Below, one piece after another: positions 10,799 to 21,458 of a DNA stretch of 64,000 nt. The stretch spans positions 76,522,435 to 76,586,434 of the forward strand of contig CM043950.1 of the NCBI GenBank assembly GCA_014529385.2, written 5' to 3'. The notes under the pieces are model-generated. The model was not told the DNA's origin. It searched no databases and worked only from the letters and a program-made list of their open reading frames with translations. Position 1 is the first letter of the stretch. Every line of letters begins with the position of its first letter. This DNA comes from Adiantum capillus-veneris. Its lineage: Eukaryota; Streptophyta; Polypodiopsida; Polypodiales; Pteridaceae. The position numbers were made by a program, and so were the translations under genes.

Positions 10799-10888
10799 GT
10801 GATTTCATTTAATTTCAATAAGGTTTGCAATAGAGCTTGGTACAAAATTCATGGCATTCCAAAAAGTTCTTTTTATCGTTATCGTTGT
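10799..10888 (+). pseudogene. 5' piece of a DUF7869-type transposon gene, cut by Gypsy-A
   Basis: The last residues before the Gypsy-A LTR read KVCNRAWYKIHGIPKSSFYRY. This is the 'VC..AW...HGI....FY' helix-turn-helix-like segment that precedes the catalytic region in a large plant and algal transposon protein family carrying DUF7869. The matching downstream part resumes on the other side of Gypsy-A at 33859. The coding strand and order agree, so the gene existed before the insertion. Confidence 0.6.
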
Positions 10889-11759
10889 TGGACAAAAGAA
10901 AAAGTGGGACACCTCTATAGCTATATGTCCCAAGAGAACTCAAACTTCAACCTCACTACCAAAAGTTATACCCCAACAACTCTTATAAACCCCAATCAAA
11001 AGGCCTATTCTCCCTAGGGAATTTACTAGCACACCCCACCCAAGGGACCATAGCACATAGGAGAAAAACCCTATTAAAGCATGAATATATGACACACGCC
11101 GACCAATGTATATGAAGAAAATGGCATCCCATTTCAAAATTGAACGTCACAAACCTAGATTCCAACATCAAATCCACAATTCATCGATACATGGCCTCCC
11201 AATCTGTCTGCATACAATTTGCCACTAGGCTGCCAAAGCCATAATGTTGCAGAGAACTAGTCGTAACTTGAAGAGCACAACTCCAATTGTGGTACTTTAA
11301 ATCTTGTAAGCAAGCTTGAAAAATTATTGGAGAGAAATCTAAAGATGATCAAAATTGAATCTACACACCAATACATGCAAAATTGATGCAAACAGAGAGT
11401 TGTCCCGCTACGACTACTGGTAGAGAAGGCAAGGCGAGGCAAAAAATTGCATTGGAAACCATCAAGGAGGCACAACGAGATAAAACCTAATTTTTTTTTG
11501 GATTTTGGCTGAACGTTTTTAAGTCTGTACATGAGTTTTAGTTATTTATAAGTCTCACTTTAAAAAACTCACTCTCACGGGCTCTTATAGTAGCCCGATA
11601 GCTGGTACTATAGTAGTGACTTGCCCTGCATGTACATGTGCTTGCTAAAGAAAGCTAAAAAAACCACAAAAAGAAAGTCCACATACCCTTTTGACATTGG
11701 GAATCATGTCCATATGTACAAATTTACAAAAAAACATGGTGTCAAAAATGCATCGAGCA
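10889..11759 (-). repeat. Gypsy-A 3' LTR (left copy)
   Basis: It aligns with 32969-33858 over its full length, for example 'GTGGGACACCTCTATAG' near the left edge and TTTTGACATTGGGAATCATG near the right. On the minus strand it begins TGCTCGATGCA. A purine-rich GGGGTGTGG stretch lies just upstream and fits a polypurine tract. The other LTR has CGCCGGGCGCG at the same spot, a pattern expected from CpG decay. The plus-strand left edge was set at TGGACAAAAG by comparison with the right copy. Confidence 0.75.
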
Positions 11760-11891
11760 TAGTTTGCCACACCCCAGTTTTCTAGATCATTCTAGATCAA
11801 CAACACAAAGGAGATCATGTAAACCACATGAGGGAATCTTCATTTCATCTTTATAATTAGGCCCATAAACATAAAATCCTTCAAAAGAAGG

Positions 11892-12965
11892 CTAGTCCTC
11901 AATTATAGTTGTCAACCTTGCAATATACTTCTTCAACCTGTAGCCATTCAAACGTGCTTTATGTGGGGTACCATCCAAGTGAGCAAGCTGATATGTGCCA
12001 TTTGGAAACCTGTTTAAGACCAAGGAAGGACCTTGCCACTTGATTTGAAACTTATTTTGAAGAGTGATATCGAGGTTACTATTGTAACAAAGCACCATGT
12101 CACCCTTGTTGATGTCTCTGTCCTTCACCTTCTCATTTGCTTTTGCTTGATTGTTCTTCAAGACCTGCTCATAATGCTCAAAAACCATCAGTCTATCCAA
12201 TTTTAAATATTGCAAATATAGAAGCCTCTCCTTGAGCACATCACTAGGCTCTTCTTCAAGCTTTAATATCAACTTCAAAGCTGGTATCTCCACCTCGGTA
12301 GGAAGTAAATCCTCTAAGCCAGAAACTAGATGGAAGGGAGAGAAACGAGTACCTGATTTGATGGCAATCCTGTGAGCCCATAGAGCACATGGTAGCTTTA
12401 AATTCCAAGTCTTCACATTATTTCTTGTTATCCTTGTAAGCATCCCTATGATCTATCCATTAAACCTCTCATTCATGCCATTGCATTGGGGATAATATGG
12501 AGTAGTAAAACTACGATGCACACGAAGATTCTTACATAAATAATCTACGAGCTCTCCCTTGAAACCTGGACCCTTGATAGAAAGTAGCTTTAATGACATG
12601 CCAAATTTGCAGCAAATATCTATATTAACTGGGAAACAGCTTTGCTTGTGATGTGCTTAACAGTTTTGGCTTCAGCCCACCTGTATAGATAGTCAATATT
12701 AGTAAGTATGTAACACTTTCCTCTAGTTGTCTTAGGTAGAGGATCTATTGCATCAATACCCCACTTCTCAAAAACATCATAAGTCATAATGGTGCCTCTA
12801 ATCATAATTTGAGAACCCTATTTTTCATGCTTTGACACTCTTTACAAGACTTGCACCGATGATGAACATCATGTTGAATGCTTGGCCACACATACCCTTC
12901 CTGCAAGACTTTATCCAAAGTGATCTTTGAAGCAAAGTGACCACCACAAGAACCCTCATCCTTTT
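11892..12965 (-). pseudogene. Gypsy-A integrase remnant
   Basis: Minus-strand segments match the Gypsy-C integrase in order. An H2C2-like zinc region (CGGH...C..C) lies near 12960-12835. The core start KWGIDAI..PLP is near 12770. A C-terminal part (12443-11892) includes ALWAHRIAIKSGT, FHLVSG and the GPY/F-like segment with FPNGTYQLAHLDG. The family inserts retroelement cDNA into chromosomes. Stop codons and shifts separate the blocks near 12440-12620 and 12805, so no functional protein is possible. Confidence 0.8.
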
Positions 12966-13028
12966 CCTCTAAAATTATATAAATTTCCTCTTTTTATGGA
13001 ACATTTCTCATCACAAGATTAGCCTCCT

Positions 13029-13641
13029 TCATATATAAGGCATCACCAAGAAACACATACCTGTTGGCATGAGAAGGAAGGCATACTTATTTGATTTCTC
13101 TGACTCTAATGGAAGCATATCTGTTTGTAGAAACACTTTCTCCATCTCCAAAGATTCCCTTCCCAAATAAAGAGGAGAATGAGACCTTATCATATACAAT
13201 TGGCCAATTGAAGCTTGTGTTGCACCATGTGCTTCTTCATTTTGAGACCTGCCCATGTGCCTTAAACTCCTTGCTTCAATATGCTTAAGCAGATTCTTCA
13301 CTTGAAATTACATATATTTTAGCCTTGGATTCTTACTTTTCCACACCCCAAGTACTTGCTTAACCACCAAAAGAGCATCACTTCTTACCCTCACATGATG
13401 GATGCCAAGCTCAAGGCAAAATTTAAGCTTTTGCCAAAGTAGCATACTTAGCGTCATTGTTGCTTTGTGCCATAAGATTCAAACTCCTTTTAGTTACCAA
13501 ATCACCCTGAGGATCATAAATTACAACACCTCCTAAATCTTCACCATGCACTTTCTTGTAAGAGCCATCCAAAAACAATAGATAGGCATTGTCTATGTTA
13601 GGAGCTTCATGTGTTGTTTCTTCACCACGGGGCTTCCTTAA
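13029..13641 (-). pseudogene. Gypsy-A second (archaeal-type) RNase H remnant
   Basis: Minus-strand segments include LLFLDGSYKKVHG (first catalytic Asp) near 13590 and SNNDAKYATLAKA near 13450, where the family Glu has become Asp. Further left, RSLRHMGRSQNEEAHGATQ lies near 13260-13200. The arrangement matches the second RNase H of Gypsy-C. Such an extra RNase H between the RT/RNase H unit and integrase is known for the Tat lineage. The N-terminal side is cut by the TIR element at 13642. Confidence 0.75.
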
Positions 13642-14725
13642 CACTAGGTTGGTAATGGGACACTTTTATGTCCTAGGACATTTTTATGTCCTGTTAAGTG
13701 ACCATTTTCCTTGAATTATGTCAAGAGTTTCAAAATGGAGGAATAAATGTTAAAGTTGTAAGTTATGACCAAATTACAAAAATTGTCAAATCCTTTTTTT
13801 TAGCCAATTTTAGCTCTTCTATGATTTTTTTGGTGGCTTTCATGATATCCAAATACAATTTTGATTTTCTATGTCGCATATTGTAACATATAGCTAATAT
13901 TCCTTGAGTTTTGGGGCACCTAATACCCTATTTTGCATAGTAGACAACGATGGTTGATTTTTTCAATTATAGAAGAAAACAAAACATTCTAGTATATCAA
14001 GTATAGCTTTTTCAATATTGCTAGTTTCTTGTGAAAAATACATGCATTTTGTAGGTAGTAACCATATCTAGTCATAAGCATCAAATTTGGCTAGATATTG
14101 AATAGTTTCTATGGGATTCTACAACTCATAATGTTGAACCCAGTTTTTTCATGTTTGCTATATTTAGCACTTCATCTTTGTCCCCAAGATTCCCCTTGGT
14201 AAGAGATGTATTATTCTTTTGACATGCTCCATGGATCCTTATGAACCTAAAGGACAATAGGGAACTAAGAAAACATGAATATAATATTTGTATTGAGCGT
14301 GGCTATAGAAACTTTGATGATAGGTTTACAGAATGGTAAAAATTCAACTTTTTTGTACCTATTTCTTTTGGCAAAACAAAAAATAGTGAGTGAGAAGCAA
14401 TCATATGTTCTGATCACCAACCCATTGAAGTTAACTAGGGAATTTATCTCAAGTCCTACAAAAATCCCTAATCTTATTTTTATGCAACAAAACGTAAGAA
14501 ATGACTGTTTTGATGAAAATGTACTGGTCCATCAACTTTGGAGGCTTGGTGTGACCAAAAGATGAGAAATTTTACAAGTTTCTTATTTTTTCCATGTGTA
14601 GTAGGCCTTGAACTATAACCTCATGAAAGGATTTTACAAAATGAGTGGATCTACTATGGTTTTGGAGGTTTTTTTCAAAACCCTGAAAGGACACTTTTAT
14701 GTCCTGTTAGGTTACCAACCTAGTG
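13642..14725. mobile_element. 1.08-kb TIR element nested in Gypsy-A (TTAA-flanked)
   Basis: The ends are CACTAGGTTGGTAA and its perfect reverse complement TTACCAACCTAGTG (14 bp), flanked on both sides by TTAA (13638-13641 and 14726-14729). Removing the element and one TTAA restores the Gypsy-A reading frame between the RNase H linker and the second RNase H, as judged against Gypsy-C. That confirms insertion. A TTAA duplication suggests piggyBac-like integration. A TA duplication with ACACTAGG ends (Tc1/mariner-like) is equally consistent because TTAA is palindromic. A 96-residue open frame at 14275-14565 has no recognisable transposase motif, so this looks non-autonomous. Confidence 0.8.
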
Positions 14726-14732
14726 TTAAGAA

Positions 14733-15287
14733 GAAGATGACTTTCCTTTTAGGTAAGCAAATGACCCAATGTAGCCCTTGTACTCTCCTCAACAAGAAAA
14801 GAGAATTGGAATTCCTGTAGCTCCACAATCCACTTCATGAGCCTCTTTGACAAAGTAGGGCTATTCACCAATTAAGATAGAAGAGTGTAGCTAGTGAGAA
14901 ATGTGAATGTTTTAGGGAAAATGTAGTTCATAAACCTTCTACATGCATAAATCACACTCACCATGATGAGCTCCCCCTTAGTATAGACACTTTCCACCTC
15001 TAGCTTCACCCTGCTATAGCACAATAGATAGGCCTCATGTAGTGGGAGACGTTGTTACCTTGTTGAAGAATAATAACTCCAATAGCATCCTCACCTAATG
15101 ATGGAATCACATAAAACTCCTTATCCCAATTGGGAGCATGAAGAGAACCAAGAACCTCTTTGATACCTTGAAAAACCTCTTCACATTCATTTGTCCATTG
15201 TAAAGGATCCCACCTTGCTACTTGCTGTAGAGGATAAAGAATATGAGAGGACAAAAGAATGAACCTTGATATACACTTCACCTTTTG
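14733..15287 (-). pseudogene. Gypsy-A RT end and first RNase H remnant
   Basis: Minus-strand frames contain VKCISRFILLSSH and LYPLQQVARWDPLQW, matching the RT connection and RNase H start of Gypsy-C. A linker with KWIVELQEFQFSFLVEEST follows near 14840. The segment is cut on the right by the Gypsy-B 5' LTR, and the RT continues at 30082. On the left it is cut by the TIR element. Confidence 0.75.
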
Positions 15288-15440
15288 TGTCAAAACACCG
15301 GCAAGGACGGACTAGACAAGGCAGTGCCGGGCTAGGCGGTGTGGAACGGGGAGTCCAACTAAGGCAAAGGCCCAGGGGCATGCCTATATAAAGGGTGTTT
15401 GGGTGGTGGACTCTCAGGCTCTAGTCACCCCTGTCTTACA
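15288..15440 (+). repeat. Gypsy-B 5' LTR
   Basis: It begins TGTCAAAACACCGG and ends CCCCTGTCTTACA. It contains a TATA-like CTATATAAAGG near 15384-15394, about 45 bp before its end, a plausible core promoter for the element RNA. The partner LTR is at 29929-30081. Confidence 0.9.
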
Positions 15441-15441
15441 T

Positions 15442-15453
15442 TGGTATCAGAGC
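15442..15453 (+). promoter_or_regulatory. Gypsy-B primer-binding site (tRNA-iMet type)
   Basis: TGGTATCAGAGC starts one base after the LTR. It is the complement of the 3' end of plant initiator methionine tRNA, the common minus-strand primer site in plant retrotransposons. It is a primer site, not a tRNA gene. Confidence 0.93.
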
Positions 15454-16262
15454 ATGGTCTATTTTGGGCAAGAGGGCATGGAGCCACTGAAGGATTTTTT
15501 CATGTGAAGAGCCGCCTGCTAAAGGAGGAGCCGAAGCAAGACAGCACGTGCAGAGGCGCTTGGTCAAGGAGGGAGGAGACCTCCACCTTAGCCATATCGC
15601 GTGTGGCCCGGCTTGGCGGATGCGCACTGTGACGAGGAGCACATCCCGTCACTGTAGCGATGCTCAGGACAACGCGCACAAGCATCTCTCTCTCTTCCTC
15701 GCCCTTGCGGCGCTGTAGGTCGCCATAGTCGATTGTGTGCAGCGTTTTTTTTCACACTACAAGCGCCCTAAGGCCTTTGGCCTTGGGCAATTTCCCCAAT
15801 TAAATCAAGCAAGGGTGCATGCCCACCCGGGCACACACCCCATACACAAGATTTTTGACGTCTGTCGGCCGAGATTAGACATAAGCATTGGCACTAAACC
15901 ACGAACTTCTTTGGTAAGCCGTCACTTCTTGGAAAACTATCAGAAGTTCAGAAATTGCAGAAATTGGTCACGGTTAACTTTCGACGGAGTTGAAATTTTT
16001 GAACAAGTATCTATTGCACCTTCTTCCTTCGGAAAGATTAAGTCGTCTACGATGTTTCAAAGCGAGCAATTACGTCTTAAGCATTACAAGTTTTGTCGGC
16101 ATCTTCAATCCTAATTGATTCAACTATCAAGAGCTTGTGGAGTTCCATATGCGGCAAACTACTATTGATTTTGACGGAGTTAGCACGGCTACTATACTTT
16201 GCGAGTGCTCTCAATATCAGGTATTTTTTCTGATTACTTCTTTCACCGCACTGTGTAGGGCC
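15454..16262 (+). other. Gypsy-B leader
   Basis: About 800 bp lies between the PBS and the first gag codon. It contains short open frames without recognisable motifs and is best read as untranslated leader, possibly with packaging signals. None can be identified by eye. Confidence 0.6.
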
Positions 16263-17357
16263 ATGGATTCAGATATCAATCTAACATTTGATTTTGAGAA
16301 AAATACTCTTGATCCTACCAATGATGGCCCGCAGGCGGCGGATCCTCTCAAGGAGAGCACCCGCGATGCTATGGCAGGAGAAGATACTTATGAATTGCAC
16401 GATATTCAAGAATTTCATGCACTTTAGACATGCATGACATTCATGGATGAAAATTTTAAAGCTTTAAATGAAAATTTTACTAAACTCTCCACATTAGTAA
16501 TTCAATTAACGCATCAGCAGTCTAAGAGTCTTGCTGACACCCACATGCATGAGCACATTGGCACACAAGGGCAAGGCCCAACTACTGATACATTGCATAC
16601 TCTCACTGCCAAAGAGGTGGATGACTTGTTAAAGAACTTTAAACCACCAGTCTTTAAGGGAGAAGACCGAGATTGCAATAAGGATGCAGTGAATATCTTT
16701 CTCAGCAACAATGAGATGGAATTCACGCCTTACTGCGTACTCTCGATGCAATCAGAGATCTACAGACGAGCTTAACTCTGGAAGGCAATGCCTACAAATG
16801 GTGGATGTCTCTTAAGGGGAAGAACATCATACCACAAATTTGGGTAGCCTTTGAAGAAATGTTTAGCAAGGAATTTTTGCCTACAAATGAGGCCGATCGG
16901 AATTGGATGGCTTGGGACACATGTTCAATGCGCCAATACCCATCACTCCTTGAATATATCTCTCTCACTATTGGGGAGTTATCCTCAAGTTGGAAGGCTT
17001 GGATACCTTTCAACAAGTACAAGGTTTCATACGAGGTCTGACACCCGAGCTTAAGAAGTATATCAAGACCCAAGACCCTAAAACACTGCAGGAAGCCATA
17101 GTGAAAGCACATATTCATGATGACCCTGATGAGAAGAAAACACATAATATTAACGTGCCTGCTAGTATCATGGTAATACACGCACTCAGTATGAGCACAA
17201 TAAAAGAAAATTTCTAGTTGCTAATTCAGATGCATCTAAAAAACCCCAGGGGTCCAGGTGTCCCCTCTCTCCTGAAGATTTTGATAAAGCCAAGAAAGAA
17301 AAGTTATGTTTTCATTGTTTAGGAAGAGGTCATGGCAAAAAGGATTGTCCCAAGGGG
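16263..17357 (+). pseudogene. Gypsy-B gag with zinc knuckle, broken
   Basis: The frame starts at ATG 16263 (MDSDINLTFDFEKN). It passes a TAG at 16425 that fits a CAG-to-TAG change, continues to VDDLLKNFKPPVFKGED, and then shifts frame more than once. The capsid-like segment follows in pieces: NAYKWWMSLKGKN near 16790, and DTFQQVQGFIRGLTPELK near 17000. The nucleocapsid knuckle CFHCLGRGHGKKDC lies at 17307-17348 (C-x2-C-x4-H-x4-C). Gag would form the particle and bind RNA, but at least two frameshifts and a stop make this copy dead. Confidence 0.85.
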
Positions 17358-17387
17358 AAATCTTCTGCGCAGGGGAAGGAGAAAGCA

Positions 17388-18229
17388 GTGCACACGGTGC
17401 AACTACTGTCTCTTGACTCTTCCTCAAAATTCTCCACAGTGGAAGTAACACACATTGAGGTGGTGCATGAATGTTGTCTTATAGCTTCCATGTGGCAACA
17501 AACCTTTGGACCACATGAGTTAGTACGTATGCACGGATATCTTCAAGGGCACAAGGTGCGCATCTTGGTAGATGATGATGCTACTCACAATTTCATCAAT
17601 TATGGATTGGTGAAAAAGCTCAAACTACCTCAAACTCCGAGTAGCAATGATGAATGGACATGATACTGAAATATGGGATACTCAATGCCGAGTTGTTCCA
17701 TTGGAAGTACAAGGGTACTCTCCTTGTTTGGATTTTTAGGTTATGAACATGGAAAGTGCTGATGTGGTTCTTGGTAGGGAGTGGTTGCATATCCTAGGAC
17801 CATTACTGAAGCGTAGCTATGAGCACAACAACTTGATGTTTGAATCCCATGGAGCACATGTGTTGTTGTTAGGAGAAAAAGATATTCCTTCATCACCATT
17901 GATTTGTACCGCTGAGCTTATGCAGCTTGTTTCTGATAATGAAATAGATAAGGTTTTCTTGTGTTACTCACTCTCTCATTTTATTTCTACCACTCGGTTT
18001 GTTGAAATTCCTCAACGCCGCATGCTTCTCTCTCCTCTATTCCACCAACCGCTAATTCTAACCAAGCAAACATTTCTAGTCAATTCTCTATTCCACCAAT
18101 TGCTTATTCTAAACAAGAAAACGTTGCTAGTCAATTACAAAAATTATTAAAGGAATGTCAAGATGTATTTCCTAATTATTTGCCATCAGGATTATCGCCG
18201 ACACGATCAATACAACATAGCATTGACGT
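17388..18229 (+). pseudogene. Gypsy-B protease and RT leader, broken
   Basis: The retropepsin region reads HGYLQGHKVRILVDDDATHNFI. Chromoviruses usually have D-S/T-G followed by ATHNFI, so the catalytic triad is altered to DDD here. A shifted frame continues with DVVLGREWLHILGP and LLLGEKDIPSSPLICTAEL, the C-terminal half of the protease and linker. The RT approach sequence ECQDVFPNYLPSGL...RSIQHSID then runs up to 18229, where Gypsy-C interrupts. The RT resumes at 27017 in phase with the sense of the protein. Confidence 0.82.
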
Positions 18230-19369
18230 TGTCAGGAGTTTTTTGGAGCAAGGGGTTGCGCATATGTACATACCCATGCATGGTGCATCAAATAAAGTAT
18301 TGCCCATTTTCCAGAGCTAGGTGGTTACGTGGGGCCCACATGTGTACAGGTAGGACACCATGTACATAGTGCATCGATTTTCATCGTTACTAGTACCATT
18401 GTGTTTTCCTACAATAAGAAGGAGTTGGTAGCACGTAAAACTTCTCGAGGAAGCTATCCGCGGGCCGACAACATGAGGTCAGCAGGTGCGTCAGATGGCA
18501 TCTAGTGGCGTCAGGAGGGCGAACGAGGTCAATATTTGCACGCAGATGAGGACGGACACAACGTGGGTGTTTGCTTGTGAGAATTATGCAGAAAGGTCAT
18601 CATGAGGACCTTTTTTTGGGGCCACTTCACATGGTGGCGAGGTGCATTATTGGAAAAAAGCTGAGTGCCAGGTGTGCGAATGATGCAAAAAGGTGACAAC
18701 TATGCACTGCGAGGTCAGTTTTTGGCCTGTTCGGGGTCCGTTTGAGGTCATCTACAAGGCCAAGGGTGCCCAACTAAAAAATCTAAGTGTGGGAACTGAA
18801 AAAACTGAGAGAAGACCAGAAAAAACGTGGAGAAGAGAGGAGGAACAGCCGCAGGTGTGTTTTTGCTCATTTTGGAGCCTGTTTTGGCCGTAAACTGCTC
18901 ATCCGAGGTCGGATTTGAGCACTTTGACATTGTAGACTGGGGTTTTGGGCCGTTCCGGACGCGATGGCGCTGTCCATTTTGCCAAATTCCTCACTCTTTT
19001 CCTGCTGTTTTTCTGTGTAAGTTTCTCCTATGAGCGAAGTTTCTGCTCCAGTTTGTGATTGTATCTGGCTTATTTTACCCATATTGTGTGAGCTGTTTGC
19101 CCCATTGGTGTTGGCCCAAGCTCATTTGTATCTAAGCATCAGAAATTCTCCTCTTTTGAGCTGAGTTTTTTGGGTGTGTGTGTGTGTGTGTGTTTGTGTG
19201 GAGTGGGAAAGTGGATAGTCTCTCTCCTCTCACTCCAGAGATGTGTTCCCTGTCTCGGCCAGGTGTGTTGTGTAAGCCGAGTGGTGCCCCATAGTGTGTG
19301 TGTGTATCTTCCCAAGAGTGTGTGTCGGGTCGTTATAGAGGCGCTGTGTGTGTTTTCATCCCGCTCACA
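18230..19369 (+). repeat. Gypsy-C 5' LTR
   Basis: It is 1140 bp, begins TGTCAGGAG, ends CCGCTCACA and matches 25885-27016 nearly base for base. Differences are mainly transitions, plus a short AACTAAAA-type stretch near 18773 that is absent from the 3' copy. A (GT)n run lies near 19172-19200. I could not place a convincing TATA box. Confidence 0.92.
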
Positions 19370-19477
19370 TTCTTTTGGCGCCCCCACGGAGGATCTTCTT
19401 CGAGTACCTTCTGCTTCGAGCTCACATTCTTTTGGCGCCCCCACGGAGGATCTTCTTCGAGTACCTTCTGCGTCGAG
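19364..19477 (+). repeat. 57-bp tandem duplication containing the Gypsy-C PBS
   Basis: The segments 19364-19420 and 19421-19477 are direct repeats of 57 bp that differ at about one base near their ends. Each contains CTCACA, the LTR terminus, then TTCTTT and TGGCGCCCCCACGGAGG (from 19376 and 19433). TGGCGCC is typical of a retrotransposon primer site, although I cannot name the tRNA. The element therefore carries two candidate primer sites and a duplicated LTR end. Confidence 0.8.
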
Positions 19478-20505
19478 ATTCAAGCTTCGAGATTCGGGGT
19501 TACAGGTTGCAGGTTGCAGATTACAGGTTACAGGTTACGGTTACAGGTACAGGTACAGGTACAGGTACAAGTGATTCACACAGGTACAGGTAGCTGGAGT
19601 ACAGTGATATACTAGCAGTGATGTCACTTGCAGTTGTTGTGGGAATGCATCACTTGGCGCCTATTTGAGCGCATTGTCTGCTGAATTGTACGTTACTTGT
19701 GGAAACTGCCATTATACGCATTTGTGGAGCCATACTTGGTTGTATTTGGCAGTCCCAGCCATTTCTGAGACTTGGTCTGGAAGATAGTCATTTCTGAGAC
19801 TTGACTATATGCGATTTGCATTAGCCTTCGTGTGAGGGTCGATAGCGTGAGGTTTTTATTGAGCTGGGGGATTCTCAAATGTGGAGATCCTTTCGGTGAT
19901 ACAGGTAGCTGGAGCACCCTTTTTGTGACCTCGCCATAAGCTATGTACTAGTGAGTCCTACTTGATGCTCGGGTTCTATTGTTGACAGTTTATGCATACA
20001 TAGACAGTCTATATTTTGGGTTCCTACTGCTCTACTTCTGGGGAAACTCTGTCGAAATTTTTCCAAGTTATGATGGCTGGTCTTTTGGTATTTTGAGCCA
20101 TTTATGTTATTATGCTGCTGAAATTTTGGCAAAATCAGAGGTTGAGTCAGGTGTGCCTTCTTGGGAGCTTCATGGTTGGCTTTAATGGATGATCAAAATG
20201 GCCCTCAGTTCACTCCTTTTCATTTAACTCAAAGAATTCAGATTAATGTTCATGTGTCCAGGAAGATCTTTTTCCAGTAGCGCATAGTCTTTATGTTTGG
20301 GCCAAGAAGATTGAGAGAGATCCTGGAATGTTCTTTGCCTGTTGTAATTCCAATGATCAACTACGAAAACTCATTTGATGTGCATGTGTTTGTCCTTATC
20401 TAAAGCTGAGCTCCATTGAAGTTTCTAGGGATTGGGTAGTAAAAAGTTTTGGGTTCTTGCACGTGTGTTCGAAAGGGTTCTCAAAGCATCATAATTTGGG
20501 TAGCC
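19478..20505 (+). other. Gypsy-C leader with ACAGGT repeats
   Basis: About 1.03 kb lies before gag. At 19500-19592 is a run of TTACAGGT/ACAGGT units. The rest shows no recognisable motif and no long frame. It is read as untranslated leader. Confidence 0.6.
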
Positions 20506-21458
20506 ATGGCTTTCTCTTATCCGGAGTTTCATGGAAGAAGTGATGAAGATGTGGAAGAATTTTTGGAAAAGATGGAGGTTGCCTGCATTAGCAACCAGAT
20601 TCATGACCCTACGCAAATGTTACGCCTTCTCCAAATTTGTTTGAAGAGTGATGCACGAGTTTGGTCCAAGGCATTTGAAGAGGAGTTGCGTGCAGCAGAT
20701 CCACCTATAAGATTGAGTTGGGACAATCTAAGGCATGGATTGGAAGTGGAGTTTGTGAAGATAGAAGATCCTGACAAAGTGTGGCAAGAAGTACAAGGTT
20801 TGGTGCAGAAGGAAGGTGAGCCAGTAGATGCGTACATACGTAAGTTTTCATTGGCATGGGAGCGAATGTGCAAGGCTTTAGCACCACAGGTACCCCCGCC
20901 TGACATGATGAAGAAGGACAGGTTCTTGGCTGGTCTTTGGGAGAATATACATTGGAGAGTGGAGCTAAAGAAGCCTAGGACATATGAGGATGCACTAGAG
21001 GTAGCAAGGAACAAAGAGTGGAAGCTGAGGAAAATGAGCCAGTTAGGGTGGAGTCTTTGCCAATGAGGTCTGAATTTCAGCCTATAGAGTCTTTACAAGG
21101 GCGCATGTCAGGGGTTCATCATGAACCAGTAGTTCCTGTTACTACTCAGGTTATGCCAGCAGTGGTCACTACAGCAGTGCAAGATGATGGGCTAAGGCAA
21201 GACATGAGGCAAATGGTAGATTTGATGAAGAATCTCAGCCTAAACATGCTAGGTCAAGTGGGAAATAATCGAGGTCGAGGGAGGTTTTCAAATTAGCAAG
21301 GAGGTGAAGAAAGGCCTAGGAATGGTGTTGGACAAAGCAATGGTAGGTTTTGGAGGCAGACGCCCACATGTTACAATTGTGGAGAGTTGGGTCACATCAG
21401 CCCGCAATGTGATAAGCCACCAAGGATGGGGGGAGACATGTATCCATTGCCAAGATAG
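20506..21458 (+). pseudogene. Gypsy-C gag with zinc knuckle
   Basis: The start ATG at 20506 lies in GCCATGG and begins MAFSYPEFHGRSDED, and Gypsy-A gag starts the same way. Capsid-type sequence follows, with EDPDKVWQEVQGL and MMKKDRFLAGLWENIHWRVE. A one-base frameshift near 21010-21066 moves the reading into the frame used by the rest of the polyprotein. TAG stops at 21294 and 21456 each fit a CAG codon with one C-to-T change. The knuckle CYNCGELGHISPQC is at 21369-21410. It would assemble particles and bind the element RNA. Confidence 0.87.

Noticed and set aside
13642-14725. CACTA-superfamily assignment of the TIR element from its CACTA...TAGTG ends
   Set aside because: CACTA elements make 3-bp duplications, and here the only direct repeat consistent with the restored reading frame is TTAA (or TA). 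TAA on the left and TTA on the right do not match.
15442-15453. tRNA-iMet-like sequence as a possible tRNA gene
   Set aside because: Only the 12-nt complement of the tRNA 3' end is present, immediately after an LTR. It is a primer-binding site.
19139-19615. Plus- and minus-strand ORFs with tandem AHILLAPPRR-type repeats
   Set aside because: They come from the 57-bp duplication of the PBS region and from ACAGGT repeats in an untranslated leader.
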